This document shows, piece by piece, positions 32,960-41,566 of a DNA stretch of 64,000 nt. The notes under the pieces were generated by a model. It did not search any database. It had not been told where the DNA came from and worked only from the letters and a program-made list of their open reading frames with translations. Position 1 is the first letter of the stretch. Every line of letters starts with the position of its first letter. Source of the DNA: Guptibacillus hwajinpoensis (GTDB lineage: Bacteria; Bacillota; Bacilli; Bacillales; Guptibacillaceae); NCBI RefSeq assembly GCF_005144865.1, contig NZ_SWFM01000001.1:1302001-1366000 (forward strand). The letters are read 5' to 3'. The translations under genes were made by a program, and so were the position numbers.

Positions 32960-34162
32960 TTAAACATCCCCCTCTGCTTCAGGTTTAATCGCAAAGAAAG
33001 CGAGGAGCATTGCTACGGCACTTATTCCTGCTGAAACATAGAAAACTGACTCATGTGATTGATTCATAAGAATTGCATAAACTGGTGGACCTGCTGCTAC
33101 GCCAAGGAATCGTGTTGAGCTATAAAGTGAGGTGATGGTCCCTCTCTCTTCTTTTTTAACACCTTCTGTTATGAGCGCATCAAGGCATGGGAGAGCCGCT
33201 CCAATCCCGATTCCAGCAAGAAATAGAATGAGTAGCATTAACCATAGCTTGTCAGTAAATGAAACCATTAACGTAGATGCAGATACGAGTAATAAGCCGA
33301 TAAATATACACCACTTCATCGTCTTTTTCTCTTCACCAATTCGCTTACCTGTTATAAAAGAAGTAAGTGACAATGCAACAAGCGGAATAGCAATGATCGC
33401 ACCTTTCTTAACCCCAATAATTTTGAATTCATTTTCAAGAAAGCCCGCAAGGTAAAAAAGCACTCCAAAAAGAACGAACATAATAATACCACCAATCGCA
33501 AAAATAGCCGTAAGCCATTTGCCATCATTATGAAAGATTTCTTTTAAACAGGTTAGAAAGCAAGAAAAAGTTTGGGGATCTTCTTTTTTTTCTGGTGATT
33601 TAACAAGGAAAAACACAAGTAATATTGAAATAAGTGAGAAAACAGGAATTGATAAAAATGGTAAGTACCAAAGAAACGATGCAAGAAGTGCACCAAGTAT
33701 TGGACTTAGTACTTTTCCAACTGTATTTGAAGTTTCGATAAGACCAAGACCAGCACTTACATCTTTATCACTTTTAAACAAATCACCAACAAGAGGAAGC
33801 ACAACCGGTGCTGCACCGGAAGAACCAATTCCTTGTAATACTCTTCCTACAAGAATCATGACATAGGGATCTTCAAGAGACCATGCTGCCCACCCTGTCA
33901 CAAGGCCACCCACTCCAGCAATAAACAAACTCGGTATGATGATTTTCTTTCTACCGAACCGATCGGATAAATAGCCTGCAACTGGAATCAACAGAATGGC
34001 TGCAATTGAATACACCGTAATGATCATCGATACTTTAAAGGATGTGATGCCAAGCTTCTTTTCAATAATCGGTAGAACAGGTATAAGCATAGAATTACCA
34101 AGTGTCATAACAAGTGGAATGGATGCAAGCGAAATAAGATCCCACTTCTTTTTATCGTCCAT
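32960..34162 (-). CDS. MFS drug/siderophore-type exporter
   Basis: A 400-residue carrier with 12 TM segments of the DHA1 group. Motif A is VAGYLSDRFGRKKI near residue 62 and motif C is in GRVLQGIGSSGAAPVV near 107-120 and LGLIETSNTVGKVLSPILGA. The second half repeats the pattern. It resembles the YmfD/YitG-type exporters of Bacillus. It is a proton-driven exporter of unknown substrate, with no regulator gene next to it. Confidence 0.85.
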   Translation of the reverse strand: MDDKKKWDLISLASIPLVMTLGNSMLIPVLPIIEKKLGITSFKVSMIITVYSIAAILLIPVAGYLSDRFGRKKIIIPSLFIAGVGGLVTGWAAWSLEDPYVMILVGRVLQGIGSSGAAPVVLPLVGDLFKSDKDVSAGLGLIETSNTVGKVLSPILGALLASFLWYLPFLSIPVFSLISILLVFFLVKSPEKKEDPQTFSCFLTCLKEIFHNDGKWLTAIFAIGGIIMFVLFGVLFYLAGFLENEFKIIGVKKGAIIAIPLVALSLTSFITGKRIGEEKKTMKWCIFIGLLLVSASTLMVSFTDKLWLMLLILFLAGIGIGAALPCLDALITEGVKKEERGTITSLYSSTRFLGVAAGPPVYAILMNQSHESVFYVSAGISAVAMLLAFFAIKPEAEGDV

Positions 34163-34401
34163 AAGCTTCCTCCAGTAAAAACTGCACTTCTCAAGTAGTT
34201 TGCCTGCTCTTGTTCTCGGGTATACCTTAGTAAAACCTGGCTATTTCTATACTTAATTACACTAAAAAACATTACACAAAATGAACTTTAAACATAGATA
34301 ATCGTCAAAAATGTGTAACATAGCTTACAGTCACAATGTCAACTCATACTGTATACTACATGGAGATGAGCCATGTATCATTCCATTTGGAGGTCAAACA
34401 C

Positions 34402-34797
34402 ATGATCACACTTTATACTTCACCGAGCTGCACATCATGCAGAAAAGCAAAAGCCTGGCTTGAAGAACACAATCTTCCTTACGAACAACGTAACATGTTC
34501 TCAAAGCCCTTATCGGAAGACGAAATCAAAGCAATTATTCGCATGACCGAAAAAGGAACAGAAGAAATTATCTCTACTCGTTCAAAAGCTTTTGACGCTC
34601 TTGATAAAGAACTTGATGAATTGACGTTACAGGAGCTCTACAGCTTAATTAAAGAAAATCCTGGCATTCTTAAACGCCCTATCCTTCTTGATACAAAACG
34701 TCTTCAGGTTGGTTTCCATGAAGATGAAATCAGAAGCTTTCTACCAAGAAAAGTAAGAGCATTTCAGCTCGAGCAAATTCTTCAGGAAGCACAATAG
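34402..34797 (+). CDS. spx: Regulator Spx
   Basis: A 131-residue ArsC-fold transcription regulator that binds the RNA polymerase alpha subunit under thiol stress. The redox switch is SPSC10TSC13[10 protein letters not shown], and [27 protein letters not shown] and [18 protein letters not shown] match Spx. The CxxC and length separate it from MgsR (also CxxC but shorter). The ATG follows TTTGGAGG; upstream in-frame codons have no ribosome site. Confidence 0.9.
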   Translation: MITLYTSPSCTSCRKAKAWLEEHNLPYEQRNMFSKPLSEDEIKAIIRMTEKGTEEIISTRSKAFDALDKELDELTLQELYSLIKENPGILKRPILLDTKRLQVGFHEDEIRSFLPRKVRAFQLEQILQEAQ

Positions 34798-34805
34798 AAA
34801 TTAGA

Positions 34806-34833
34806 AAAGCGAGAGTCTCTCTCGCTTTTTTTA
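34806..34833 (+). terminator. Terminator after spx
   Basis: GCGAGAG-TCT-CTCTCGC followed by seven T. Confidence 0.85.
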
Positions 34834-34946
34834 TTTATATAACGTTGTTATTCGGTTAAATATTGGTTCTGATTGAGTAACACGTTTTCAGGGTAAGAAC
34901 TAGAAGGAGAGTTATTTTAAGTTATAAAGTTCGGAGGTTTTTAGAT

Positions 34947-35363
34947 ATGTATGAAAATATCATGCTCGCATCTGACGGCTCAGCAGATTCAATCAAAGCA
35001 GCTGATCAAGCGTTCAAATTAGCCAAGCTAACAGATGCAAAAGTAGAAATTGTCTATGTCGTTGACGGAGAAACATCAAAGCATGACGTGTTACGAAACG
35101 TGGACTCTCTCGGTATGGATGAAGAAAGAAAGGACAAACTCCGTGCTGCAGAAGAGAAAGCCGTAGAAGCAAACGTAACATATGATGTCACCATTCTACG
35201 AGGCAATCCTTCAGCTACAATTGTTGAGTATGCAGAAGAGAAAAATACCGACCTTATCGTAATGGGGACTAGAGGGTTAAACGTAATACAGGAAATGGTA
35301 GTCGGCAGTGTCAGTCATCAGGTCATCCAAAAATCAAATTCACCGGTTCTCATCGTAAAATAA
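34947..35363 (+). CDS. Universal stress protein (UspA family)
   Basis: A 138-residue Usp protein. Nucleotide-binding features are MLASDGSADSIKAADQAF at the N-terminus and the C-terminal VMGTRGLNVIQEMVVGSVSHQVIQ, where Gly-x2-Gly-x9-Gly(S) binds ATP. It acts in stress survival by an unclear mechanism. GGAGG precedes the ATG and a strong terminator follows. Confidence 0.9.
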   Translation: MYENIMLASDGSADSIKAADQAFKLAKLTDAKVEIVYVVDGETSKHDVLRNVDSLGMDEERKDKLRAAEEKAVEANVTYDVTILRGNPSATIVEYAEEKNTDLIVMGTRGLNVIQEMVVGSVSHQVIQKSNSPVLIVK

Positions 35364-35380
35364 ACCGGGATTAGAATATG

Positions 35381-35414
35381 AAAAGACTCCTTATTAGAAA
35401 TAAGGAGTCTTTTC
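35381..35414 (+). terminator. Terminator after the usp gene
   Basis: AAAAGACTCCTTATT pairs perfectly with AATAAGGAGTCTTTT around a 3-base loop. Confidence 0.85.
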
Positions 35415-35560
35415 GTTTAATATATCAAGATAAGATTATGCCCACCAAAAGATGTAACGGAACAATAGGTTTACAAATGAGTGACCCGGAGAAACATACT
35501 CAAGTATGATAGAGCCTATATCCATTCAGAAGTGACATTCTAATAAAAGGAGGAAATACG

Positions 35561-36544
35561 ATGAAAGCACTAGTACTTAAAGATAAAGAGTTATGGGATA
35601 ACATGGCAGTTGAAGAAATTGAAACACCTACACCTAGAACAGGTGAGGTTCTTGTGAATATCCACGCTGCAGGATTAAATCCCGTTGATTATAAGACAGC
35701 TACAAACGGCGTCCCTACTTGGGAGTACCCACACATTCTCGGATTAGATGGTGCTGGTATCATTGAACAAGTAGGTGAAGATGTAACGGAATGGAAACCT
35801 GGTGATCGGGTCGTATATCACGGAGACCTAACAAAGAAAGGAACGTTTGCTGAATACGCGATTACGTCTGCCCACACGATCTCAGCTCTTCCCGATTCGA
35901 TCTCGTTTGAAGATGCAGCCGCCATACCAACTGCTGGTTATACAGCTTATCAAGCACTCTTCCGCAAACTTCATATTCACAAAGGTCAGAAGATCCTTAT
36001 TCACGCTGGAGCAGGTGGCGTTGGAGGATTTGCGATCCAGATGGCAAAATACTTAGGCTTAACTGTTATCACAACTGCATCCAAACGCAATCACGACTAT
36101 GTTAAAAAACTGGGTGCGGATTATGCGATTGATTACAAAGAAGAGGATTTCGTTGAAAGAGTTCTTGAGATTACGAATGGTATTGGAGTAAACGCCGTAC
36201 TCGATGCAGTTAGTGGAGATAACGCGACAAAGTCACTTGATACGTTAACATTTAACGGACAAATTGCTTATATTGCTGGAGCTCCAGACTTTACTCAAGG
36301 GGTATCTTTCGCTCGTCCCCTTTCCTTTCATCAGATTGCACTAGGTGGCGTTCATCAATCATCTAATACTGCAGAACAAGCGGACCTTGCATCAATGGGG
36401 GATGAAATGATCAATCTTCTTCTTGGTGGATATGTAGATCCTATGATTCAGCAAATTGTTTCCCTAGAAGATGTTCCACAGGCGCTAGTTGAATTATCCG
36501 AACGTCATGTAACGGGAAAGATTGTTGCAAGGGTTAAGGAGTAG
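35561..36544 (+). CDS. Zinc-free MDR oxidoreductase (quinone-oxidoreductase-like)
   Basis: A 327-residue medium-chain dehydrogenase/reductase. The GroES-like N-terminal domain (AAGLNPVDYKTATNG, LGLDGAGIIEQVGEDV) lacks the zinc-binding Cys/His residues. The NADPH fold begins HAGAGGVGGFAIQMAKYLG near residue 150, with the sugar-binding TTASKRNHDYVKKLGADYAIDY. It likely reduces quinones or enals in stress defence. AGGAGG precedes the ATG. Confidence 0.87.
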   Translation: MKALVLKDKELWDNMAVEEIETPTPRTGEVLVNIHAAGLNPVDYKTATNGVPTWEYPHILGLDGAGIIEQVGEDVTEWKPGDRVVYHGDLTKKGTFAEYAITSAHTISALPDSISFEDAAAIPTAGYTAYQALFRKLHIHKGQKILIHAGAGGVGGFAIQMAKYLGLTVITTASKRNHDYVKKLGADYAIDYKEEDFVERVLEITNGIGVNAVLDAVSGDNATKSLDTLTFNGQIAYIAGAPDFTQGVSFARPLSFHQIALGGVHQSSNTAEQADLASMGDEMINLLLGGYVDPMIQQIVSLEDVPQALVELSERHVTGKIVARVKE

Positions 36545-36555
36545 CTGAATACTTA

Positions 36556-36587
36556 ATCGTTCTCATAATATGAGGACGATTTTTTTA
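36556..36587 (+). terminator. Terminator after the oxidoreductase gene
   Basis: ATCGTTCTCA pairs with TGAGGACGAT (one G-T), followed by seven T. Confidence 0.8.
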
Positions 36588-36681
36588 TGTATATGAAACA
36601 GACTCTGTTAACTGCTTCCGTTTTGTAGATATACCTAATGGGTAATGGAATGTATAACTCCATTGTACGAGGTGACTTTCA

Positions 36682-37344
36682 ATGACTACTCTAGAACTAA
36701 TTTCAATCATCGCTCTTTCGATTGGGCTTCTCTCGTCGCTCATTATCTTGATCGATATCATTCGTCATCCACAAATGATGACAATCATGAACGTCGTCTG
36801 GCCAATAAATGGCTGGTTTTTCGGTCCATTTGCGATTTGGTCTTATTATAAATGGGGCCGATTGAAAGCAAAGAATTTGGACTATGATGATAACCGCGGC
36901 ACCCCCGCCAAGGTGTTTATGTCTACTAGTCACTGCTCTGCTGGTTGTACACTAGGAGATGCAGTTGGTGTACCAATTGTTGCTATAACAGGTTTTGCTC
37001 TTATGGGCTCCATCCTTTATACGCATTATCTAGTTGAGTTCATTCTTGCATACGGCTTTGGCATTCTATTTCAGTTCTATGCCATTTATCCTATGAACCA
37101 AGAGAAAGGTGCCTGGAATGCCATTAAAGAAGCTGCGAAGGCTGATACACTCTCCCTTATCGCATTTGAAATCGGTATGTTCGGTTGGATGGCTATTGTT
37201 CATTTTGTTCTGTTCACGGAACCTCCCAAACCTGATTCTGCCGTCTACTGGTTTATGATGCAGATTGCGATGATCTTAGGTTTTGCGACAAGCTACCCTG
37301 CGAATTGGTGGCTAGTGAAGAGAGGCATTAAAGAAGCAATGTAG
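36682..37344 (+). CDS. DUF4396 membrane protein
   Basis: A 220-residue protein with about six TM segments. The distinctive STSHCSAGCTLGDAVGVPIV loop, with His and two Cys (H-C-x3-C), is the mark of DUF4396 proteins and could bind a metal such as copper. Function unknown. GAGGTGA precedes the ATG. Confidence 0.75.
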   Translation: MTTLELISIIALSIGLLSSLIILIDIIRHPQMMTIMNVVWPINGWFFGPFAIWSYYKWGRLKAKNLDYDDNRGTPAKVFMSTSHCSAGCTLGDAVGVPIVAITGFALMGSILYTHYLVEFILAYGFGILFQFYAIYPMNQEKGAWNAIKEAAKADTLSLIAFEIGMFGWMAIVHFVLFTEPPKPDSAVYWFMMQIAMILGFATSYPANWWLVKRGIKEAM

Positions 37345-37345
37345 A

Positions 37346-37373
37346 AAGTCGGGTCTAAGCCCGGCTTTTTTTA
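37346..37373 (+). terminator. Terminator after the DUF4396 gene
   Basis: AAGTCGGG pairs with CCCGGCTT, followed by seven T. Confidence 0.8.
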
Positions 37374-37472
37374 TATCACAGAGGAACTTCCTTTTTGAAT
37401 TCCCAGTATTCTCTTCCCCCACCTTTGTATCGAAAGTACAATTCTACATAAATATCTAAAAAAAATAAAGAT

Positions 37473-37501
37473 TGCCACAACTAAACGGATATGCTAAGAT
37501 A
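37473..37501 (+). promoter_or_regulatory. Extended -10 sigma-A promoter of the hisS leader
   Basis: TTGCCA (five of six to TTGACA) and a TAAGA-type -10 are separated by 17 bases, with an extended TG one base before the -10. Transcription would start about 17 bases before the leader-peptide ATG. Confidence 0.6.
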
Positions 37502-37524
37502 TTTCGAAATAAGAGGTGAACGAT

Positions 37525-37569
37525 ATGGTTAATTTGAATTTTGTCGTACAACTTCATCATCACAGTTAG
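37525..37569 (+). CDS. His-codon leader peptide of hisS
   Basis: A 14-codon frame, MVNLNFVVQLHHHS then TAG, with a strong ribosome site GAGGTGA five bases before the ATG. Three consecutive His codons (CAT CAT CAC at 37555-37563) stand next to the stop, followed by hairpins and a terminator before a histidyl-tRNA synthetase gene. This is the layout of ribosome-mediated attenuation. It is inferred that stalling at His codons controls read-through. Confidence 0.7.
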   Translation: MVNLNFVVQLHHHS

Positions 37570-37670
37570 CCTTGCTATCCGATTGCTTCAAAAATCGCGT
37601 ATAGGAAGGCTATTACTCGTAACCGCATGAACCTGAAGAGCATGATTCTTCATTCTATGCGGTTTTTTTG
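37567..37670 (+). terminator. Attenuator region of hisS: upstream hairpin plus Rho-independent terminator
   Basis: Hairpin 1: TAGCCTT (37567-37573, including the leader stop) pairs with AAGGCTA (37606-37612), with inner CTAT/ATAG and GAT/ATC. Terminator: AACCGCAT (37621-37628) pairs with ATGCGGTT (37657-37664), with inner GAAGA/TCTTC, then seven T. TGCTTCA (37584-37590) could instead pair with TGAAGAGCA (37634-37642) inside the terminator; this is only a candidate antiterminator. Confidence 0.7.
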
Positions 37671-37695
37671 TATTCAAAACGAAGGGATGAGTTAA

Positions 37696-38976
37696 ATGAA
37701 AAAGCTAAAGGATCAGAACGTCAAAGGAACAATGGACTACTTACCAGAGGAGGAAGTGATACGACGAAACATAAGAAGAACACTGGAAGACAAATTCATT
37801 CAATACAACTGTCTGCCACTTGAAACGCCTATCCTAAATAAACAGGAGCTCATGGCGTCTAAATATGCAGGTGGTGCAGAAATTTTAGAAGAAATGTATT
37901 CCTTATCTGATCGTGGTGAACGAGAGCTTGCTCTTCGGTATGATTTAACAATACCGTTTGCCAAAGTGGTTGCTATGAATCCAGATTTGCAAATGCCTTT
38001 TAAACGATATGAAATCGGTAAGGTTTTTCGAGATGGGCCGGTAAAACCAGGCCGATTCAGAGAGTTTACACAGTGTGATGTTGATATTACAGGTGTGGAC
38101 TCACAACTAGCGGAAGCTGAATTAATGGAGATGGCATTTGATATATTCGACAAGCTTAATCTTGACGTTACAATCCAATATAACAATCGCAAACTTCTCT
38201 CGGGATTGCTTGACTCCCTTTCCATTCCAAATCCACTCTTGAATGACGTTATCTTAACGCTTGATAAGCTAGAGAAGATTGGGATGGTGGGTGTAAAAAA
38301 AGAACTCCAGAAAAAAGGGATAGCGTCTCAATCAATAAGACGTGTCGAAAAGGGAACGCAGGATTGGATCGACAAAGACATTAGCTACTTTAAGAAATTC
38401 TCTTCCGTTAACGAAAAAGTTGAAAAAGGCTTACTGGAACTCGAAGAACTAACCTCCTACCTTGAAGGACTAGGTTTGCAAAACCGATGTAAATTTAACC
38501 CGTTTCTAGCCAGAGGACTCGACATCTACACAGGTACTATCTACGAAATTTTCTTAGCCGATCAATCCATTACATCTAGCATCGGGAGCGGAGGACGCTA
38601 TGATAGTGCGATTGGTGGATTACTTGGAACAGATGAACCCGTCTCAACTGTAGGGATCTCATTTGGGCTTGATGTAATCTTAACAGCTATCAAAAGTAAA
38701 GAAATCGCTCTTGTTAAAGACGAGAAACCAGATTATCTTATTATCCCGATTGGGGCAAAACGAGAGGCCCTTATTGTAGCCTCCACTTATCGAAATAAAG
38801 GCTATCGAACAGAACTTGATATGAGTGGGAAACGCACTGGAAAGTCACTCGACCGCGCCAATAAAAGAGGAATCAATCAAGTCATACTTGTTGGAGAACA
38901 GGAAGTTGAACGCAATGAAATCGTACTTAAATTATTGAATGAAGGAACAGAGGAACGACTTTCATTTCAGTTTTAA
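37696..38976 (+). CDS. hisS: Histidyl-tRNA synthetase
   Basis: A 426-residue class II synthetase. Motif 2 region FKRYEIGKVFRDGPVKPGRFREFTQCDVDI, HisRS-specific RGLDIYTGTIYEIF (ATP/His site) and motif 3 SSIGSGGRYDSAIGGLLG are complete, and a C-terminal anticodon-binding domain is present (DYLIIPIGAKREALIVASTY, GKSLDRANKRGINQVILVG). Having that domain, it is a tRNA synthetase and not the shorter HisZ. Such divergent HisRS often coexist with a main hisS elsewhere. AAGGGATGA precedes the ATG. Control is through the His leader. Confidence 0.9.
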   Translation: MKKLKDQNVKGTMDYLPEEEVIRRNIRRTLEDKFIQYNCLPLETPILNKQELMASKYAGGAEILEEMYSLSDRGERELALRYDLTIPFAKVVAMNPDLQMPFKRYEIGKVFRDGPVKPGRFREFTQCDVDITGVDSQLAEAELMEMAFDIFDKLNLDVTIQYNNRKLLSGLLDSLSIPNPLLNDVILTLDKLEKIGMVGVKKELQKKGIASQSIRRVEKGTQDWIDKDISYFKKFSSVNEKVEKGLLELEELTSYLEGLGLQNRCKFNPFLARGLDIYTGTIYEIFLADQSITSSIGSGGRYDSAIGGLLGTDEPVSTVGISFGLDVILTAIKSKEIALVKDEKPDYLIIPIGAKREALIVASTYRNKGYRTELDMSGKRTGKSLDRANKRGINQVILVGEQEVERNEIVLKLLNEGTEERLSFQF

Positions 38977-38992
38977 TGCACTAGTTCTAACA

Positions 38993-39036
38993 AAAGAGCG
39001 ATAGATAACAGTGTAAGCCGCATCTATCGCTCTTTC
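38993..39036 (+). terminator. Terminator after hisS
   Basis: AAAGAGCGATAGAT pairs with ATCTATCGCTCTTT (14 bp) around a 15-base loop. Confidence 0.75.
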
Positions 39037-39093
39037 AAAATAACTTCCTTGAAAAAACACTAATCTAATTTTTAGGATCTCAATAGTATCTCA

Positions 39094-39891
39094 TTACAAT
39101 GGCATGTTACTTGTTTTTTCAACTTGTGAAGAATCACTTTCTTTATCCTTTGAAAGGAACCAACCTCCAACTGCAATGAGAAGCAGTACAGTATAGAACG
39201 TCACCTTCCATACTAAAGATTTTGCAAACGCTTCTGGTAATACGCTTAATTCAGGATGGGACAATGTATATACTGATAATTTAACACCTACCCAACCTAC
39301 AATCATAAACGCTGCAATCTCTAAACCTGGCTTCGATTTCAGTAATGTAACGAAGTAATTAGCTGCAAATCGCATAATAATCAATCCAATAATCCCACCA
39401 GCGAAAATAACAAGGAATTTCCCTCCATCCAAACCACCAATTTGAGGAAGAGATGTATTCGGGAGTGTCACCGCTAATGCAACTGCTGCAAGAATAGAAT
39501 CAACCGCAAAAGCAATGTCTGCTAGTTCAATTTTAAAGACCGTTCCCCAGAAGCTGGATTTTTTCTTTTCTTTATTTTCCACATCTTGCTTTATGCCTTT
39601 TTTGAAAATGATTTTTCGAACAATATGATTGATCGCAATAAACAACAGATACAGTGCTCCAATTGCTTGCACCTGCCATACATGCACTAGAAACGAAATG
39701 GCGAAAAGTGATGCGAATCGAAAAACAAAAGCACCCGCTAACCCGTAAAATAAAGCTTTTTTGCGCTGTTCCTCCGGTAGATGTTTAACCATAATAGCTA
39801 ATACTAGTGCATTGTCTGCTGCTAGTAGCCCCTCAAGTCCAATTAGAAGCAGTAGAACCCAACCGTACTCAAACAATATAGAAAACTCCAT
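39094..39891 (-). CDS. TerC/YkoY family membrane protein, probable manganese exporter
   Basis: A 265-residue protein with about eight TM segments. Acidic motifs inside membranes are LEGLLAADNALVLAIMVKHL and IELADIAFAVDSILAAVAL, as in TerC/YkoY proteins, which export Mn2+ and help load exoenzymes with metal. The start at 39891 is preferred over an ATG two codons upstream because GGGGG sits six bases before it. The leader holds a yybP-ykoY riboswitch, which links the gene to manganese. Confidence 0.87.
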   Translation of the reverse strand: MEFSILFEYGWVLLLLIGLEGLLAADNALVLAIMVKHLPEEQRKKALFYGLAGAFVFRFASLFAISFLVHVWQVQAIGALYLLFIAINHIVRKIIFKKGIKQDVENKEKKKSSFWGTVFKIELADIAFAVDSILAAVALAVTLPNTSLPQIGGLDGGKFLVIFAGGIIGLIIMRFAANYFVTLLKSKPGLEIAAFMIVGWVGVKLSVYTLSHPELSVLPEAFAKSLVWKVTFYTVLLLIAVGGWFLSKDKESDSSQVEKTSNMPL

Positions 39892-39934
39892 TTCCATCCC
39901 CCTTATTCTCTTCTTTTTGTTGAAATTCTGACCA

Positions 39935-40095
39935 CAAAAATAACCTTTACCCGCAAGTGGTAAAGGTTTAAAAAAATAAAGACCTTTACCAAAAAGTAAA
40001 GGTCTTGCTAACAACAGTTAAGTTGCCAACAAAGCCGAGAGTGCGAACACTCTGGAATGACGACTTTGTTGTAAAAGCTACTCCCCTTTAGGAGT
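39935..40095 (-). promoter_or_regulatory. yybP-ykoY manganese riboswitch with two tandem terminators
   Basis: On the minus strand the aptamer begins AAAGGGGAGTAGC, continues with ACAACAAAGTCGTCATTCC and closes with GGCTTTGTTGGCAAC and TTAGCAAGACCTTTAC, the yybP-ykoY consensus. A terminator follows (AGACCTTTAC / GTAAAGGTCT then TTTATTTTTTT). A second hairpin, AACCTTTACC / GGGTAAAGGTT then ATTTTTG, comes before the gene. Mn2+ should favour read-through. Confidence 0.92.
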
Positions 40096-40173
40096 CCGAT
40101 TATTAGATTGTTAAGATTATAGTAAATTAAGGACTAGCTATCCGTCAAGATCTTTTTTTATTGGCTTTTTTCT

Positions 40174-40402
40174 AAAAGGCTCTTTTCTAAAAGATTGTTA
40201 CTTTTAAAAGATTTTTTATAGAGAACTCCACTTAGCTGATTGTAGCGGAAGGATGCTCGACTCCTGCGGGAGGAGCGGGACAGGTGAGACGCCGCAGCGT
40301 TAGCGACGAAGAGGTTCACCGCCCGCCCCGTGGAAAGCGAGCACCTGAAGCGCAAATCTGCCTCTACTCTTATAGCAACAATGTCTACGAAAACAGCCTT
40401 TT
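40174..40402. repeat. bcr-like palindromic repeat, copy 3
   Basis: Ends AAAAGGCT / AGCCTTTT bracket the common core with GGATGCTCGACTCCTGCGGG, CACCGCCCGCCCCGTGGAAA and AGCAACAATGTCTACGAAAA. It separates the terC leader from the methyltransferase gene. Confidence 0.85.
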
Positions 40403-40405
40403 AAT

Positions 40406-41137
40406 TTAAGGCTTCTTACAAGAAAAAAGTAAAAACAACGGGATTCTTTTTCTTCGTTCATACTCCTCTTCACTTTCGAAGTTTTCTCTTCGAGGCGTAC
40501 CTTCGCGAAGCGCTTGAATTTCAAAACCCGCACGCTGCAAAGAAAGGAAATACTCTTCGATCGATCGGTGGTACTTCACAACTTCTTCACCAATCCAGGG
40601 TTCAATTCTTTTACCAGAAGAAAAGTAATCATCTACAATCCAATTCGAACGCTTTCCTCCTTGCATACTTTTAAACGAAGCTGTTACCACAGGATGTTGA
40701 AGACTAAAAACAAATTCCCCACATGATTTCAATGTGCGATAAACCTTTTTCATAACTTGCTCAACATCTTCTATGTAATGTAGAACTAATTGAGATACCA
40801 CACGGTCAAACGAGTCCGCTGGATACTCGTATTCTTCTAATGAGGAATGTTGTACGCGGCCACTTGTTCCCTCTAGCTTACTAGCAGCTCTTTCGCACAT
40901 GTTCTTAGATCCATCAATTCCTAGATAAGACGAACAGTTACGCTTCAACAACTCTTCACCAAGCGTGGCATCACCACAGCCAAGATCAAGAATGCTTAAG
41001 CCAGTTATGTCCCCTAGAAGGTCGAACAGTGCTGGATTCTCAATTAGCTTGTTCGGGCTCTCATCCCGATGTCTTCTTACCATATAGTGATCGTAGAATT
41101 CCTTATTGTCATAAACAGACGAACCTTTATATTCCAA
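40406..41137 (-). CDS. Class I SAM-dependent methyltransferase
   Basis: A 243-residue methyltransferase. Motif I is ILDLGCGDATLGEELLKR, the acidic end of strand 2 is YLGIDGSKNM, and motif IV/post I is in DSFDRVVSQLVLHYIEDVEQVMKKV. The substrate is unknown. I take the TTG at 41137 as the start because AAGGAGG lies nine bases upstream; the ATG at 41164 has no ribosome site and would translate through that AAGGAGG. Both starts keep the domain intact. Confidence 0.82.
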   Translation of the reverse strand: MEYKGSSVYDNKEFYDHYMVRRHRDESPNKLIENPALFDLLGDITGLSILDLGCGDATLGEELLKRNCSSYLGIDGSKNMCERAASKLEGTSGRVQHSSLEEYEYPADSFDRVVSQLVLHYIEDVEQVMKKVYRTLKSCGEFVFSLQHPVVTASFKSMQGGKRSNWIVDDYFSSGKRIEPWIGEEVVKYHRSIEEYFLSLQRAGFEIQALREGTPRRENFESEEEYERRKRIPLFLLFSCKKP

Positions 41138-41212
41138 ATCTGTTTCCTCCTTCATTCTGGGCATTCTGCATACAATTCGATAGTAGGTCTCAATCTCCTT
41201 TTTATTTTTTTC

Positions 41213-41254
41213 AAAAAAAAGTAAGGATGACTCGAAAACTCAAGCCATCCTTAC
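41213..41254 (-). terminator. Leftward terminator or attenuator upstream of the methyltransferase
   Basis: On the minus strand GTAAGGATG pairs with CATCCTTAC (with further imperfect pairs inside), followed by eight T. No leftward gene is visible upstream, so it could be an attenuator in the methyltransferase leader. The rest of 41255-41566 shows no gene I can support. Confidence 0.65.
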
Positions 41255-41566
41255 CGCGCTCCCTTTTTAAGTTATATCTTTTAAACAAGAACTACCAAAA
41301 TACAGACTTTAATAGACATTCCAGTACCCTGTTTACCTCTCTCCTCTTTTCTATTTTATGTTATTCAGCCCTGCTCTACTAACTTAAATCTTTAATGCTG
41401 ACCCTACTTAAAACCTATCTATTTTCGATCCTAATTCCTTCCAATCATTCACGTGGACAAACACACATTTTACCTTTATTGGACAAATATACGTGTCTTT
41501 GTCCCTCCGTGATACGTACTATGCCATTACAAGTGTTTATATAAAATCTTGAAAGGATGTATTAAA

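Noticed and set aside
37800..38225. Leftward 141-codon frame inside hisS
   Set aside because: Fully inside a strongly conserved synthetase gene, with no ribosome site.
39892..40014. N-terminal extension of the TerC protein
   Set aside because: The extra codons run through the riboswitch terminators; the start at 39891 has a good ribosome site.
41455..41505. GGACAA repeats upstream of the CotB-like cluster as another family A array
   Set aside because: Only two cores, spaced 26 bases and without the TTTGG...AATAWA context.
41255..41545. Leftward small gene that would explain the terminator at 41213
   Set aside because: Only very short frames exist there (for example MSIKVCILVVLV) and spacing to the purine-rich stretch is poor.
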